64,000 bases of DNA from Limnohabitans sp. MMS-10A-178 (GTDB lineage Bacteria > Pseudomonadota > Gammaproteobacteria > Burkholderiales > Burkholderiaceae_C). The translations under genes were made by a program, and so were the position numbers. This document shows, one piece after another, positions 8,901 to 17,835 of the stretch. Location: the NCBI RefSeq assembly GCF_003063375.1, contig NZ_NERY01000001.1, positions 1-64,000 of the forward strand. The letters are read 5' to 3'. The stretch's first letter is position 1. Each line of letters starts with the position of its first letter. The notes under the pieces were generated by a model. The model was given only the letters and a program-made list of their open reading frames with translations, was not told the DNA's origin and ran no database searches.

Positions 8901-11624
8901 GCTTTTGAGCAACTTTGCGCTGAGCGCCCTGAACTTGATTGGGAACTTGCTTTGGCTGGGAACCTACATCCCGATCTCGCTGGCGAACTTCACCTCGCAA
9001 CCGTCAACAACCCGAGAATTAAGTATTTGGGTGAGGTGGAAGACGAACACCTTGCGGAGTTGTATCACACTGCAGCATTCACAGTTTTTCCATCGGTTAT
9101 GGAAGGATTCGGACTACCAATTCTCGAAAGTCTCTGGTTTTCCCGGCCATGTATTTGCGCGAATTTCGGTGCTATGAGTGAAGTTGCCGCAGGTGGAGGA
9201 TGCTTGACCGTAGACACGCGCGAATTAAGTCAACTCAAAAGTGCCATAACTCGATTAATCGACGATCCTGCGCTATTTGTTACACTTCAGACTGAAGCTA
9301 TGACACGTCCCATTCAGACTTGGAGTGACTATGCATCGAAGTTGGTGTCTGAGGTACAGCGTTTTGCAAGTCCTTTAAGAAACTTAGGGACGATATATTA
9401 CTGGGTGGATCAAACTAGTCACTATCACTCGAACACTGGAATACAAAGGGTAGTAAGAGGATTGGCAAGAGTTTTGATTGAGTCTGGTGCCGAATTGATT
9501 CCCGTTCGCTGGTCACAAGCCGAGTCTACGCTTGTTCGAGCGACTGACAGTGAATTAGAACATTTGGCTCGCTGGAATGGTCCTAGGGCCGATTCTTGGT
9601 CTGCTTGGAAACCTCTATCATTGGTTACCCAGGCCGATTGGCTACTTGTTCCGGAAGTTACTCATTTGCAAACAAAGGCCATTCGAGATTTCGCACATGC
9701 AAATAATTTGCGTTGTGCTTGGGTGTTTCACGATTCAATTCCGGCAAAATTAAAAAATATCTATCCACCTGAAGCGGTGAGAGCTCATACTGAGTACATG
9801 CATGAACTAGCCTTGGTTGATCGAGTACTTCCAAATTCTCTTTACAGTACTAGTGAGTTGCTTCAGTTCCTTACGCAAACTAACACAAGGCACGGTGAAC
9901 TAGAGCATCGAATAATCACATGTCCTTTACCTGGCGAGTTTCTCGAGTCACCTCGTAATTTAGCAATTAAATTAAAACCCGCTGGCCAAACTATTAAGGT
10001 TCTTTGTGTTGGGACCGTTGAGCCTAGAAAAAATCACTTGACTCTGCTAGAAGCTTTTCGTCAACTTAAAAGTACTTGCACTGTTGATGTGGAACTTGTA
10101 ATCGTAGGCGGGGACCCTTTCGTTGATTTATCGGTTGAAGTGCAGAAGCAAGTCGATGAACTTCCTGGTACCAAGTGGATTCGAAAGAGCAGTGATACTG
10201 AACTTCAGAAACTTTATGATGATTGTGATTTCACCGTCTATCCTTCTATCGAAGAAGGTTTTGGACTGCCAATATTGGAAAGTATTTGGAATGCACGCCC
10301 TTGCATATGTGCTAGCCATGGGGCCATGCGTGAAGTCGCTGAGGGCGGCGGATGCCTAATTGTCGATGTACGAGACGCAACCTTGTTGAAAGATGGTATC
10401 CAGAAATTGACCGAGGACAAGGAATTAGTTCGCAAACTGACATCAGAGGCTATTGCACGGCCATTTCTGACATGGATGGATTATGCTTCTTCGGTGTTGG
10501 AAGCGCTTGCTAGCGAGCGACAATTGGTTCATAACTTCATCTCGGCAAATGAATGCCAACTTTCCGGAACGTTGTATGACGTTATGCCTAATCTAAAACC
10601 CAGGCCTTTGTTGTCGATATGTATTTCCACCTACAACAGAGCTGCTTGGCTTGGTGTAAATCTTCGCAATTTAGCTAGATTATGGCCAACACCGCATCCC
10701 GATGTCGAACTATTGATATGTGATAACACTTCTACTGACAATACGCCTGATATTGTTAAAGGTTATTTGTCGCGTCCTGACTTTAAATATGTTCGTAATC
10801 CCGAAAACGTAGGAATGCTAGGAAATCTTCGAGTAACGGCTAATGCGGCAACTGGGCAGTATGTTTGGATACTTGGAGATGACGATCTTTTACTCCCAGG
10901 TACTATCGAACGAGTTTTATCAACTATAAGAAATAATCCTTTGACTGCATTGGTTTACATGAACTATGCGTACACAAGAAATGACAATGCAGAAACTGTT
11001 CAGGATATCGATGTCTTTTTGAATGATTCGACACCTATTGGCCCTGTTACAGATGATGCCGTTGGTACTGTTCGGGACATGTGTGCGAAATCGGAGAATT
11101 TCTTTACAGCAATATATTGCCTTGTATTGCGGCGTGACCATGCTATTCGAGCCTATTCCCAGGATACCAATGGCAGACCATTCTCGTCTATGTTATCTTG
11201 TATTCCAACAACTTACCATGTCTTGAACTACATGATGGATGAGCCTGCATGTTGGATTGGGGCGCCCCAGTTGGTTGTGAACATGAATGTCTCTTGGATG
11301 AGGTACGCCTCTTTGTGGATTCTTGAGCGTCTACCTGAAGCTTTTGATGTCGCGCAGCGCTATGGGGGAGACCCTTTGGCAATTGATCAATGGCGACTGA
11401 ACTTGATACCAAGTATTAACCATTTTATGTCGGAGATTTGCTCAGATGATCCAGAGGGTAACGCTGAGTTTATTTCTATTAGACGGTTAGTCAATCGGCT
11501 AAAGCATCTCGAGGAGTTCAAGGGTATTGCACCTCAATTAAAAGAATCTTATCTACGAGCTCAGGAAAAAGGTATGTCCATAGCGAATTTGCCTGCTGAA
11601 GATGTTTTTGGAAGTGTTTGTTGA
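5964..11624 (+). CDS. Giant coiled-coil / DUF4214-like / GT4-GT4-GT2 fusion glycosyltransferase
   Basis: A single 1886-residue frame joins several parts. Residues about 10-490 are a charged coiled coil containing three 49-residue repeats (about 130-276), ending in SSRMWRALAPVRWLIG. A linker follows, then a DUF4214-like segment at about 588-640 (FVRCTYLTILGRSPDPSGF) and a second short coiled region at 680-730. GT4 module A (about 746-1137) has EGFGLPILE with the E-x7-E motif; GT4 module B (about 1142-1522) is visibly related to A. A GT2 module (from about 1546) has SICISTYNR and the metal-binding GDDD. Such proteins assemble polysaccharide repeats on the cytoplasmic side of the membrane. The fused coiled coil recalls WbdD, which sets chain length in Escherichia coli O9a, but here ruler and polymerases would be one chain. 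No Thr/Ser-kinase or methyltransferase capping domain is visible in it. Confidence 0.9.
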   Translation: MNGIQNLKDWAQDLQAINLAFVEREAQLVAETNRLGAQLDAALDRQRELEASEVHLREQITEHMHQLEKTQDVIVINGQLIERENQLLAELSRIEQDRNAVTEKLKQLDNTSNQYIQDLTDLQTTFADLRNERDLLQGQVHRLVQEQISAAEKLSQFDDTSRQHWQDITDLQSTLANVRNERDLLQGQVHRLVQEQISAAEKLSQFDDTSRQHWQDITDLQSTLANVRNERDLLQGQVHRLVQEQISAAEKLSQFDDTSRQHWQDITDLQSTLANVRNERDLLQEQMRSSVTHNSQLTSEITDLILERKERNLQLDTLKTQLATAEAMIFDAQESHKFELNALHEGNAIEKNALATEVERKSDQINALADRIGRLEADLEERALITSESRAREVKLQQQVSTTFDKLTVQDQKVTELLTIISSMQADSAKTGERHANQVEAIAHGFQLSIEELKQTYQSIEMHLHNELVEMQALMDEAYSAKKTALDALHQIKSSRMWRALAPVRWLIGANYSDISSYNNYYDKAPIAPNSLQVNLSTTPKSLSTPEEYPVSETIKTKLNFPTEDLSMSKPIHPQTPLTTVDALLDLHDEDFVRCTYLTILGRSPDPSGFTHYLGLIRRGEAKGAIIASIGRSQEARNRQVELPGLNQLIERYPRRLPPFLGRLIRRAFRATTDQLETQVRSTENLIYRLHQDDKRRFDQIDAAIADIQRQMSDNLRLILENSIRIDPSNSQQTPVVNSTHTKKARRFYYYVDHTVVCPTNTGMQRVVRRLADALVRAGQNPTFVKWSPVKNKLVLISRNELKHLSRWNGPSISTEITNQYPEAGEVEIEVGANKYAVEDLLLIPEVTHINFHGKNLTLDVIAAAAAAKLSTAFIFYDATPLRRPELAPMSAVHAEYMQQLMLADLVFPISEWVATDLRAFLSQDQMCVQGIKPIIQTLFLPGESQLLARVRTAPSRAAKRILSVGSIVPHKNQMLLVHAFEQLCAERPELDWELALAGNLHPDLAGELHLATVNNPRIKYLGEVEDEHLAELYHTAAFTVFPSVMEGFGLPILESLWFSRPCICANFGAMSEVAAGGGCLTVDTRELSQLKSAITRLIDDPALFVTLQTEAMTRPIQTWSDYASKLVSEVQRFASPLRNLGTIYYWVDQTSHYHSNTGIQRVVRGLARVLIESGAELIPVRWSQAESTLVRATDSELEHLARWNGPRADSWSAWKPLSLVTQADWLLVPEVTHLQTKAIRDFAHANNLRCAWVFHDSIPAKLKNIYPPEAVRAHTEYMHELALVDRVLPNSLYSTSELLQFLTQTNTRHGELEHRIITCPLPGEFLESPRNLAIKLKPAGQTIKVLCVGTVEPRKNHLTLLEAFRQLKSTCTVDVELVIVGGDPFVDLSVEVQKQVDELPGTKWIRKSSDTELQKLYDDCDFTVYPSIEEGFGLPILESIWNARPCICASHGAMREVAEGGGCLIVDVRDATLLKDGIQKLTEDKELVRKLTSEAIARPFLTWMDYASSVLEALASERQLVHNFISANECQLSGTLYDVMPNLKPRPLLSICISTYNRAAWLGVNLRNLARLWPTPHPDVELLICDNTSTDNTPDIVKGYLSRPDFKYVRNPENVGMLGNLRVTANAATGQYVWILGDDDLLLPGTIERVLSTIRNNPLTALVYMNYAYTRNDNAETVQDIDVFLNDSTPIGPVTDDAVGTVRDMCAKSENFFTAIYCLVLRRDHAIRAYSQDTNGRPFSSMLSCIPTTYHVLNYMMDEPACWIGAPQLVVNMNVSWMRYASLWILERLPEAFDVAQRYGGDPLAIDQWRLNLIPSINHFMSEICSDDPEGNAEFISIRRLVNRLKHLEEFKGIAPQLKESYLRAQEKGMSIANLPAEDVFGSVC
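6351..6791 (+). repeat. Three tandem 147-bp repeats inside the coiled-coil coding region
   Basis: Copies start at 6351, 6498 and 6645, each with CGGAATGAACGTGATTTACT. By eye the three copies are identical at the base level, while the flanking copies (about 6204-6350 before, from 6792 after) are clearly diverged. Each unit encodes 49 residues, seven complete heptads, so gain or loss of a unit keeps both reading frame and coiled-coil register. Confidence 0.95.
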
Positions 11625-11644
11625 AATTTACAGATGGAGTTAAC

Positions 11645-12883
11645 ATGAGTTCATACAAAGCAATAGATAAGTGCCGAATTGCACAGAGTCAGACCCTAAT
11701 CAGCGTTCTAAATCTCGGCCATCAAGCCCTCACCGGGGTATTCCCTCGCAGTGCAGATGAAAAGATAACCCAAGGCCCCCTCGAACTAGTCTGGTGTCCT
11801 GACGGGGGGTTGCTGCAATTGCGACACTCCTATGAGCCATCCGAAATGTACGGTGACAACTATGGGTACCGCTCTGGACTGAACCAGTCCATGGTGAGCC
11901 ACCTTACTGACAAAATAGCTTATCTCGAGCGGTTGGTACAACCAAAGTCAGGCGATGTGGTAGTGGACATTGGCAGCAATGACTGCACTACTTTGAAGGC
12001 CTATCAGACGCCAGGTCTGCGCCGTATTGGCATTGATCCTACTGGACGCAAATTTAAGGAGTACTACCCGGGCGACGTAACCCTAGTGCCTGACTTTTTC
12101 TCGGCGGATGCTTACCGGTCGGTAGAAAGCAAGCCTGTTCGTATGATTACCTCGATAGCAATGTTTTATGACCTAGAGGCGCCGATCGAATTTGCTAAGC
12201 AGATTGAATCAATCTTGGCAGATGATGGAGTATGGCACTTCGAGCAAAGCTACATGCCTTCCATGCTGCGCCTCAATTCCTACGACACCATATGCCATGA
12301 GCATTTGGAGTATTATTCATTGGGTTCGGTCAAGAAGATCCTTGATGCTGCTGGACTTCGGATTGTAGATGTGGTCATGAATGCAGTGAATGGTGGCAGC
12401 TTTGCCGTGACGGCTGCCAAAGTAGGCAACCTAAGCATCAAAAGCAATCGGGCTGTAATCGACTGGCTGTTGGAACAGGAAGAACGTATGGGCCTTGGAA
12501 CGCCTAGACCCTTCCGTGAGTTCGAAGAGCGAGTATTCCGACACCGTGACGATTTGAAGCGTCTTATCAGCGCGCTCAATGCAGATGGTAAGAAAGTTCT
12601 TGGCTATGGTGCCTCAACAAAAGGTAATGTCGTGTTGCAGTTTTGCGGACTCACGGCTCAGGACATCCCCGCCATTGCAGAAGTGAACCCAGAGAAATTT
12701 GGACGAGTCACCCCTGGCACGCACATCCCAATCATTTCAGAAACTGAAGCTCGTGCGATGAAACCCGACTATTTCCTAGTGTTACCCTGGCATTTTAAAG
12801 AAGGTATTCTTCGCCGAGAAAAGGAATATCTTGCCAGCGGTGGTCGCTTCATCTTCCCTTTCCCTGAAATTGAAATCATTTGA
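11645..12883 (+). CDS. NDP-sugar C-methyltransferase (TylCIII/NovU-like)
   Basis: This is a SAM-dependent methyltransferase of 412 residues with the three-part layout of sugar C-methyltransferases: N-terminal zinc-type domain, Rossmann core with VVDIGSNDCTTLKAY near residue 110, and a C-terminal domain with GYGASTKGN near residue 320. Family members add a methyl to C-3 of 4-keto-6-deoxy sugar nucleotides. The N-terminal metal motifs look eroded: CRIA and CPDG stand where CxxC pairs are usual. The ATG at 11645 is preferred because GGAG precedes it; a TTG at 11618 would overlap the previous gene. Located directly before gmd, it probably acts on GDP-4-keto-6-deoxymannose. Confidence 0.85.
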   Translation: MSSYKAIDKCRIAQSQTLISVLNLGHQALTGVFPRSADEKITQGPLELVWCPDGGLLQLRHSYEPSEMYGDNYGYRSGLNQSMVSHLTDKIAYLERLVQPKSGDVVVDIGSNDCTTLKAYQTPGLRRIGIDPTGRKFKEYYPGDVTLVPDFFSADAYRSVESKPVRMITSIAMFYDLEAPIEFAKQIESILADDGVWHFEQSYMPSMLRLNSYDTICHEHLEYYSLGSVKKILDAAGLRIVDVVMNAVNGGSFAVTAAKVGNLSIKSNRAVIDWLLEQEERMGLGTPRPFREFEERVFRHRDDLKRLISALNADGKKVLGYGASTKGNVVLQFCGLTAQDIPAIAEVNPEKFGRVTPGTHIPIISETEARAMKPDYFLVLPWHFKEGILRREKEYLASGGRFIFPFPEIEII

Positions 12884-12892
12884 AGCACAATT

Positions 12893-13927
12893 ATGAAAAC
12901 TGCGGTCATTACGGGTATCACGGGTCAGGATGGTGCTTACCTCACAGAATTTCTTCTGAATCAGGGTTATGAGGTCTATGGCACCTTTCGTCGCACAAGT
13001 TCAGTAAACTTCTGGAGATTGGAGGAACTTGGTGTCGCAAAGCACCCCCGACTGCATCTAGTCGAGTTTGACCTGACCGACTTGGGCACCTGCATCCGCC
13101 TTATTGAAAAAGCGCGTCCTCAGGAAGTCTATAACCTTGCCGCTCAAAGTTTCGTAGGCGTGTCCTTCGAACAGCCGGCTACAACAGCGGAAATTACAGG
13201 TGTTGGATGTCTGAATTTACTTGAAGCGATCCGCATTGTCGACCGTAAAATCCGCTTTTACCAAGCTAGCACGTCTGAGATGTTTGGCAAGGTTCAAGCG
13301 ATCCCACAGTCCGAGACTACAGTATTCTATCCACGAAGTCCCTATGGCGTAGCCAAGCTATACGCACATTGGATGACCATAAATTATCGCGAGAGCTACG
13401 ATATATTTGCTTGCAGCGGAATTTTGTTTAATCATGAGTCACCGTTACGTGGACTGGAATTTGTCACGCGCAAGATCACGGATTCCATTGCCAAGATTCA
13501 CCTTGGCCAACTCGAGATGTTCGAGTTGGGTAACATTGATGCCAAACGAGATTGGGGTTTTGCCAAGGAATACGTCCAAGGAATGTGGCGCATGCTCCAG
13601 GTAGAACAACCCGATACGTTTGTTCTAGCTACAAATAGAACAGAGACAGTTCGTGATTTTGTTCGACTTGCTGGACAGGCTGTAGATTTTGAGATCGAAT
13701 TCCAAGGGGAGGGTGTCAACGAGATTGGCGTTGATGCAAAAACCGGTAAGACCATTATGCGTATCAACCCTAAGTTCTACCGACCTGCGGAGGTCGAACT
13801 TCTGATCGGAGATCCTTCGAAGGCAGAGCGTGTCTTAGATTGGAAACCAAAGACTTCTTTAGAGGAACTTTGCAAAATGATGGTAGAGGCGGACTTACGT
13901 CGCAACGAAGCGGGCTTCTCGTTCTAA
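12893..13927 (+). CDS. gmd: GDP-mannose 4,6-dehydratase
   Basis: The 344-residue protein is an extended short-chain dehydrogenase with the nucleotide-binding [11 protein letters not shown] at residues 7-17 and the catalytic Tyr-Lys pair in [12 protein letters not shown] near residue 150. It also has the Gmd hallmarks [22 protein letters not shown] and [15 protein letters not shown]. It converts GDP-D-mannose to GDP-4-keto-6-deoxy-D-mannose using bound NADP. ManC supplies its substrate; the next gene and the preceding C-methyltransferase are the likely users of the product. It starts 9 bases after the methyltransferase gene. Confidence 0.95.
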   Translation: MKTAVITGITGQDGAYLTEFLLNQGYEVYGTFRRTSSVNFWRLEELGVAKHPRLHLVEFDLTDLGTCIRLIEKARPQEVYNLAAQSFVGVSFEQPATTAEITGVGCLNLLEAIRIVDRKIRFYQASTSEMFGKVQAIPQSETTVFYPRSPYGVAKLYAHWMTINYRESYDIFACSGILFNHESPLRGLEFVTRKITDSIAKIHLGQLEMFELGNIDAKRDWGFAKEYVQGMWRMLQVEQPDTFVLATNRTETVRDFVRLAGQAVDFEIEFQGEGVNEIGVDAKTGKTIMRINPKFYRPAEVELLIGDPSKAERVLDWKPKTSLEELCKMMVEADLRRNEAGFSF

Positions 13928-13931
13928 TCCG

Positions 13932-14828
13932 ATGCCTCTTCGCGCGCTCGTCACAGGAATAAACGGTTTCACAGGTCGTTACATAGCTCCAGCGCTTTTA
14001 CAGCGTGGATACGAAGTTCATGGCCTTAGTACTGTAGCTGCTATCCAGTCTAGCGCATATGTGTCGCATGTAGGCGATTTACTTGATACAACTTCCCTGA
14101 TACGAGTGATCGAGGAGGTTCGGCCGAACGTTGTCATAAATCTTGCTGGTGTGTCGTTCGTTCCACATAGCAGTGTGGACACGATCTATCAGACAAATCT
14201 TATCGGGTCGCGGAATCTGCTGGAAGCTTTGACACAATCTGGTGTGTTCCCCTCTGCAGTTCTGCTTGCAAGTAGTGCAAATGTCTATGGCAATTCAACT
14301 GAGGGCGTGATGGATGAGACAACCCCTCCTGCACCGGCCAACGACTATGCTGTCAGCAAGCTGGCGATGGAGCACGTCGCCAAGCTCTACAAAGATCGAC
14401 TCCCAATCATCATCGTGCGGCCGTTCAACTACACAGGAGTTGGCCAGTCTCCAACGTTTCTTCTCCCCAAGATCGTTGATCACATCCGGCGTCGGGCTGA
14501 GCACATCGAACTGGGCAATCTAGATGTAGCTCGGGACTTTTCGGATGTTCGCATGGTTGTAGATGCATACTGCCGACTACTCGAGGAGCCGTCAGCAATC
14601 GGCGGTACTTACAATGTCTGCTCTGGGATAGCATATACACTTGGGCAGGTACTGGAACTTGCCCAGCAAATTTCCGGACATCACATGGTTGTAAGTATCA
14701 ACCCTAGTTTTGTACGTGCAAACGAAGTGAAGATGCTTCTTGGCAGTCGGAGTCGACTGGAATCTCGCATCGGTTCAGTTCAGCCCCACAAACTTCTCGA
14801 AACTCTTAGATGGATGATCAATAACTAG
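13932..14828 (+). CDS. GDP-6-deoxy-D-mannose reductase-like NAD(P)-dependent epimerase/reductase
   Basis: A 298-residue extended SDR with the nucleotide-binding VTGINGFTGRYIA at residues 7-19 and the catalytic pair in YAVSKLAMEH near residue 139. The segment RPFNYTGVGQ, followed by a FLLPKIVDHI and DFSDVRMVVDAYCRLLE, is typical of Rmd, which reduces GDP-4-keto-6-deoxymannose to GDP-D-rhamnose. Because a C-methyltransferase is co-encoded, the true substrate could be a 3-C-methylated 4-keto sugar instead. It closes the left unit, five bases after gmd; the stop is at 14826-14828. Confidence 0.85.
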   Translation: MPLRALVTGINGFTGRYIAPALLQRGYEVHGLSTVAAIQSSAYVSHVGDLLDTTSLIRVIEEVRPNVVINLAGVSFVPHSSVDTIYQTNLIGSRNLLEALTQSGVFPSAVLLASSANVYGNSTEGVMDETTPPAPANDYAVSKLAMEHVAKLYKDRLPIIIVRPFNYTGVGQSPTFLLPKIVDHIRRRAEHIELGNLDVARDFSDVRMVVDAYCRLLEEPSAIGGTYNVCSGIAYTLGQVLELAQQISGHHMVVSINPSFVRANEVKMLLGSRSRLESRIGSVQPHKLLETLRWMINN

Positions 14829-14904
14829 TAGATAGCAAATATGCATGAAGGTTCGACATTTGCTCAGCATTTAGCTAAGTCAGGTTATGATTTCACGATG
14901 TTAA

Positions 14905-16368
14905 TTATTGATCATCTTCTTTAACACGACGTATAAGTTCTTGCCATAGAGGTAGAAGCACTTTTGGCTCATATCGTTCTGCGACCCGGCGACCTGCTTC
15001 TACCAAAACTGTGCGATGATGCTCAGCACTTGATAGGAGCAATGCTGATAATTTTTTGGCTGCAGCATTTTCGTCATAAGGATCGAAGTACTCAGCAGCA
15101 TCGGCAAATACTTCGCGATGCACTGCAATGTCAGATGCGGCAACCACTCCTCCACAGCTCATTGCTTCGACTCCCGAGTAGTCAAAACCTTCTGCCACAC
15201 TGGGGCATATCGTGAGTCGGGCGTAGCGGTATAGGACTCGCAATTCTCTTGCCGGCACATTGCCAAGAAGGAATGCATCGCCACTCCTGAGCCAGGGCGA
15301 TAGCTCCCTAATGATGCCCTCATAGTCCCACCCGAGGGAGCCCACAATCACGATTTTCAAGTTTGGCCATGCACCTCGGCGTAAACGTTCCCAGGCTCGG
15401 ATAAGCATCTCGTGGTTTTTTCGGGGTTCTAGTGTCGAAACCATCAGCAAGTATTCAGGAGCCAGTGGTATATCATCCGCTGGCGATAAGCTTACTCCAG
15501 AAATTGTTTGCCGATGCTTGCTCAGAACCTCACCCACCCGTTCGGGCTCTTCTACGTCCAGTAAATTTTGGTGCGCAAGCATGCAATGTATAACCACTGC
15601 ACGTGGTTCGGCTTGTGGAAAAATAGCTAGAAGGTCTTTGCGAGATGCCTCTGATGCGCAGGCAAACCACGCGCCTTCATTTACATTGCGACGCAGGGCC
15701 GCATAGTGCGATGCTTGGTGGAATGAACGCCTCGATATGGTGTGCGGCTGGAACATCGGCACTGCATCCATATAACGGACGATTAATCGCGTCGGTGTGC
15801 GCAGGGAGCCTGGGTATGGTGTCTGAGCAATCATCACGTCAACCCCCGCAGTATCAAGAATAGGATAGCAAGAGCGACCAATTCGAGCAGTGACAAGCCC
15901 TGCCGCATGCATGGCGCCATAGGGCATCCTTAGTACTCGCAGCATGCGAGCTGTCACTAATGCCATGTCTGAGGGGGGTAGGGTTTTGGCAAAGAGGCTT
16001 CGCCAGACGAAATCTTTGAAGTGCTGCGGATCGAAGCCATCGATTGCGAGCATATGGCCGAAAAGCCCCTTGTAAACCGCTACCAGAGGCGAGAGTATTG
16101 AAAGCAACGTGCCCCATTTGCGTGCTAGTCGCTCGTTGGTCGATGGAGGTTGAAGGGATATAACCACTCGAGAGAGGCGGTCAATTGCATCATCCGTAGG
16201 GAGCGAGGAGAGCATTTCGCCGCGCTCGACTGTCAGGCCTGGAGCAAGTACCCTGCTACCACTTTGCAAGAGGCCCTGCACATCGTAATCGTCAATTGTG
16301 CAGAGCGCCCTGAACAAAAGTCGGTTTTCCTGCGGGATTCCCGCATGCCCTTCTAGGGCCGGTCGCAT
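14905..16368 (-). CDS. GT4-family glycosyltransferase
   Basis: A 487-residue GT-B glycosyltransferase. The donor-binding half contains LMVSTLEPRKNHEMLIRAWE and CPSVAEGFDYSGVEAMSCGG, where the usual EGFGLPxxE is modified to EGFDYSGVE but keeps both glutamates. The start at 16368 is chosen because it follows the kpsT-like stop by 14 bases and gives the family-like N-terminus RPALEGHAGIPQENRLLFRA; a longer reading from 16464 would overlap the ABC ATPase by 82 bases. It is the last gene of the right transcription unit, 76 bases from the convergent reductase gene. The acceptor and donor cannot be read from sequence. Confidence 0.85.
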   Translation of the reverse strand: MRPALEGHAGIPQENRLLFRALCTIDDYDVQGLLQSGSRVLAPGLTVERGEMLSSLPTDDAIDRLSRVVISLQPPSTNERLARKWGTLLSILSPLVAVYKGLFGHMLAIDGFDPQHFKDFVWRSLFAKTLPPSDMALVTARMLRVLRMPYGAMHAAGLVTARIGRSCYPILDTAGVDVMIAQTPYPGSLRTPTRLIVRYMDAVPMFQPHTISRRSFHQASHYAALRRNVNEGAWFACASEASRKDLLAIFPQAEPRAVVIHCMLAHQNLLDVEEPERVGEVLSKHRQTISGVSLSPADDIPLAPEYLLMVSTLEPRKNHEMLIRAWERLRRGAWPNLKIVIVGSLGWDYEGIIRELSPWLRSGDAFLLGNVPARELRVLYRYARLTICPSVAEGFDYSGVEAMSCGGVVAASDIAVHREVFADAAEYFDPYDENAAAKKLSALLLSSAEHHRTVLVEAGRRVAERYEPKVLLPLWQELIRRVKEDDQ

Positions 16369-16382
16369 TTCAAGTAGCAATC

Positions 16383-17036
16383 TCACAGAGTGGCCGTTTC
16401 GTAAAAATGGTAGGCCTCGTCGATACTCTCGAACTGGTGCATGCGTCCTTGGTGCAATACGCATGCAGTGTCACAGTGCGCCCGAATAACGTTTGGATCA
16501 TGCGACACGAGTATGAAGGCACGATCACGTCGCTTTACGAACAGTTCGTCATGACAACGCTCATGAAATCGGGCATCACCCACCACCATAGTCTCGTCTA
16601 TTAGAAAGCAGTCAAACTCTACAGCCATAGAAAGTGCAAATGCGAGACGGGTGGCCATACCCATAGAATAGTGTGATACGGGTTCGCGAAAGTACATGCC
16701 TAACTCAGTAAACTGCTCTACGAACTCGACCTTTTCCCGGTAGTCCACTCCATAAATTCTGCAGACGAACTTGAGGTTGTCAAGTCCAGTCAGGTGGGGC
16801 TGGAAAGCTCCTCCGAAAGCAAGTGGCCACGATATTGACATGGCTCGAACAATTCTGCCAGAAGTGGGCATCTCGGCACCGCTTAACAACCGGATTAGCG
16901 TAGATTTACCTGCACCGTTTCGGCCAAGAATACCAACATGATTGCCTCGCTCGAGCTGAAAATTTATTTGCTCAAGAATCAGTCTACTGCCTTGTCGTGT
17001 CCGATAAAACTTACTCACATTCTCGATGGCGATCAT
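16383..17036 (-). CDS. kpsT: Polysaccharide ABC exporter ATPase (KpsT/Wzt type, short form)
   Basis: The 217-residue ATPase has Walker [10 protein letters not shown] at residues 38-46, a signature [14 protein letters not shown], Walker B FDCFLIDE and the switch histidine in ILVSHD. It drives export of the finished polysaccharide across the inner membrane with the KpsM-like permease encoded just before it. There is no C-terminal carbohydrate-binding extension such as Wzt of O9a carries, so it is the short KpsT/CtrD form. The ATG at 17036 overlaps the permease stop (ATGA); an upstream start at 17102 is possible but lies inside the permease gene. Confidence 0.92.
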   Translation of the reverse strand: MIAIENVSKFYRTRQGSRLILEQINFQLERGNHVGILGRNGAGKSTLIRLLSGAEMPTSGRIVRAMSISWPLAFGGAFQPHLTGLDNLKFVCRIYGVDYREKVEFVEQFTELGMYFREPVSHYSMGMATRLAFALSMAVEFDCFLIDETMVVGDARFHERCHDELFVKRRDRAFILVSHDPNVIRAHCDTACVLHQGRMHQFESIDEAYHFYETATL

Positions 17037-17824
17037 GGAGCCTCTACTCTTCGGCTTGCATCTCGCACTAGAATCATTCCCACAAGGTTCATGAGCAGAC
17101 ACACAAATGACATGTACATAATGCTGTAGTGTGTTTTAACTAGGTGCCCAAAGTAACCCTCTCGAATGAGTTCAACACCATGTATCATAGGTAGTAGCAT
17201 AACAAGATCCTGAGCTAATTTAGGCAACCAGTCCACCATAAAAGCAGCGCCAGAAAGCGGAAACAACAGGTATGAGGTGGGGTGCCAAATACGATCCACG
17301 AGCTCCGAATATGAACTGGCAGCACCCAATATCAATCCAAGAGACGCTCCAAACCATGCCATCATCAGCCAACCGCACAAGACAACAAATAGGTCAACAG
17401 GAGGTTCAATAACTTCAAAGGCGATGAATGCTAGGCAAAGGATAAGGAACGAAGCTGTAGCTCCAGCGACCTCAAGAATAATCCGGGTAATTAGAACATC
17501 AATGATATGCACATTTCGGTGATAAAGTAAGTTAAAGTTCTGGATGATTGCTTGATTGCATTTCGTTGCGGTGTTTCGCCAAATAAGTACCGATGAGTAG
17601 CCAGTAATGGCAAAAGAAACGATGGGCAGGTTGGAACCGTGCTGCAAACCAGCGGCAGTCCACAAGCCAGTTACTCCGAGCGTAAACAATGCAGGTTCAA
17701 GTATCAGCCATAAAACTCCAAGATTTTCACGACCGAAGCGGGTTATTACTTCTCTCATTAAAAGCGCGTAAATAACACGCAATTGAACACGCAAGGCCTC
17801 TCGAAAAGTTGTAGACGTTTTCAT
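17033..17824 (-). CDS. kpsM: Polysaccharide ABC exporter permease (KpsM/Wzm type)
   Basis: A 263-residue ABC-2 type membrane protein with about six hydrophobic segments, the usual size for KpsM. The N-terminal region has [20 protein letters not shown], typical of this family just before the first membrane helix, and later the [19 protein letters not shown] loop. It forms the inner-membrane pore for the ATPase encoded downstream with a 4-base overlap. It follows the KpsE-like gene by 11 bases. Confidence 0.92.
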   Translation of the reverse strand: MKTSTTFREALRVQLRVIYALLMREVITRFGRENLGVLWLILEPALFTLGVTGLWTAAGLQHGSNLPIVSFAITGYSSVLIWRNTATKCNQAIIQNFNLLYHRNVHIIDVLITRIILEVAGATASFLILCLAFIAFEVIEPPVDLFVVLCGWLMMAWFGASLGLILGAASSYSELVDRIWHPTSYLLFPLSGAAFMVDWLPKLAQDLVMLLPMIHGVELIREGYFGHLVKTHYSIMYMSFVCLLMNLVGMILVRDASRRVEAP

Positions 17825-17835
17825 TTTACGAAGGA

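Noticed and set aside
14840..14924. 27-codon frame between the convergent polysaccharide units
   Set aside because: No ribosome binding site, overlaps the glycosyltransferase end and has no recognisable motif.
16369..16464. N-terminal extension of the GT4 glycosyltransferase
   Set aside because: It would overlap the ABC ATPase gene; the in-frame ATG at 16368 gives the normal family start.
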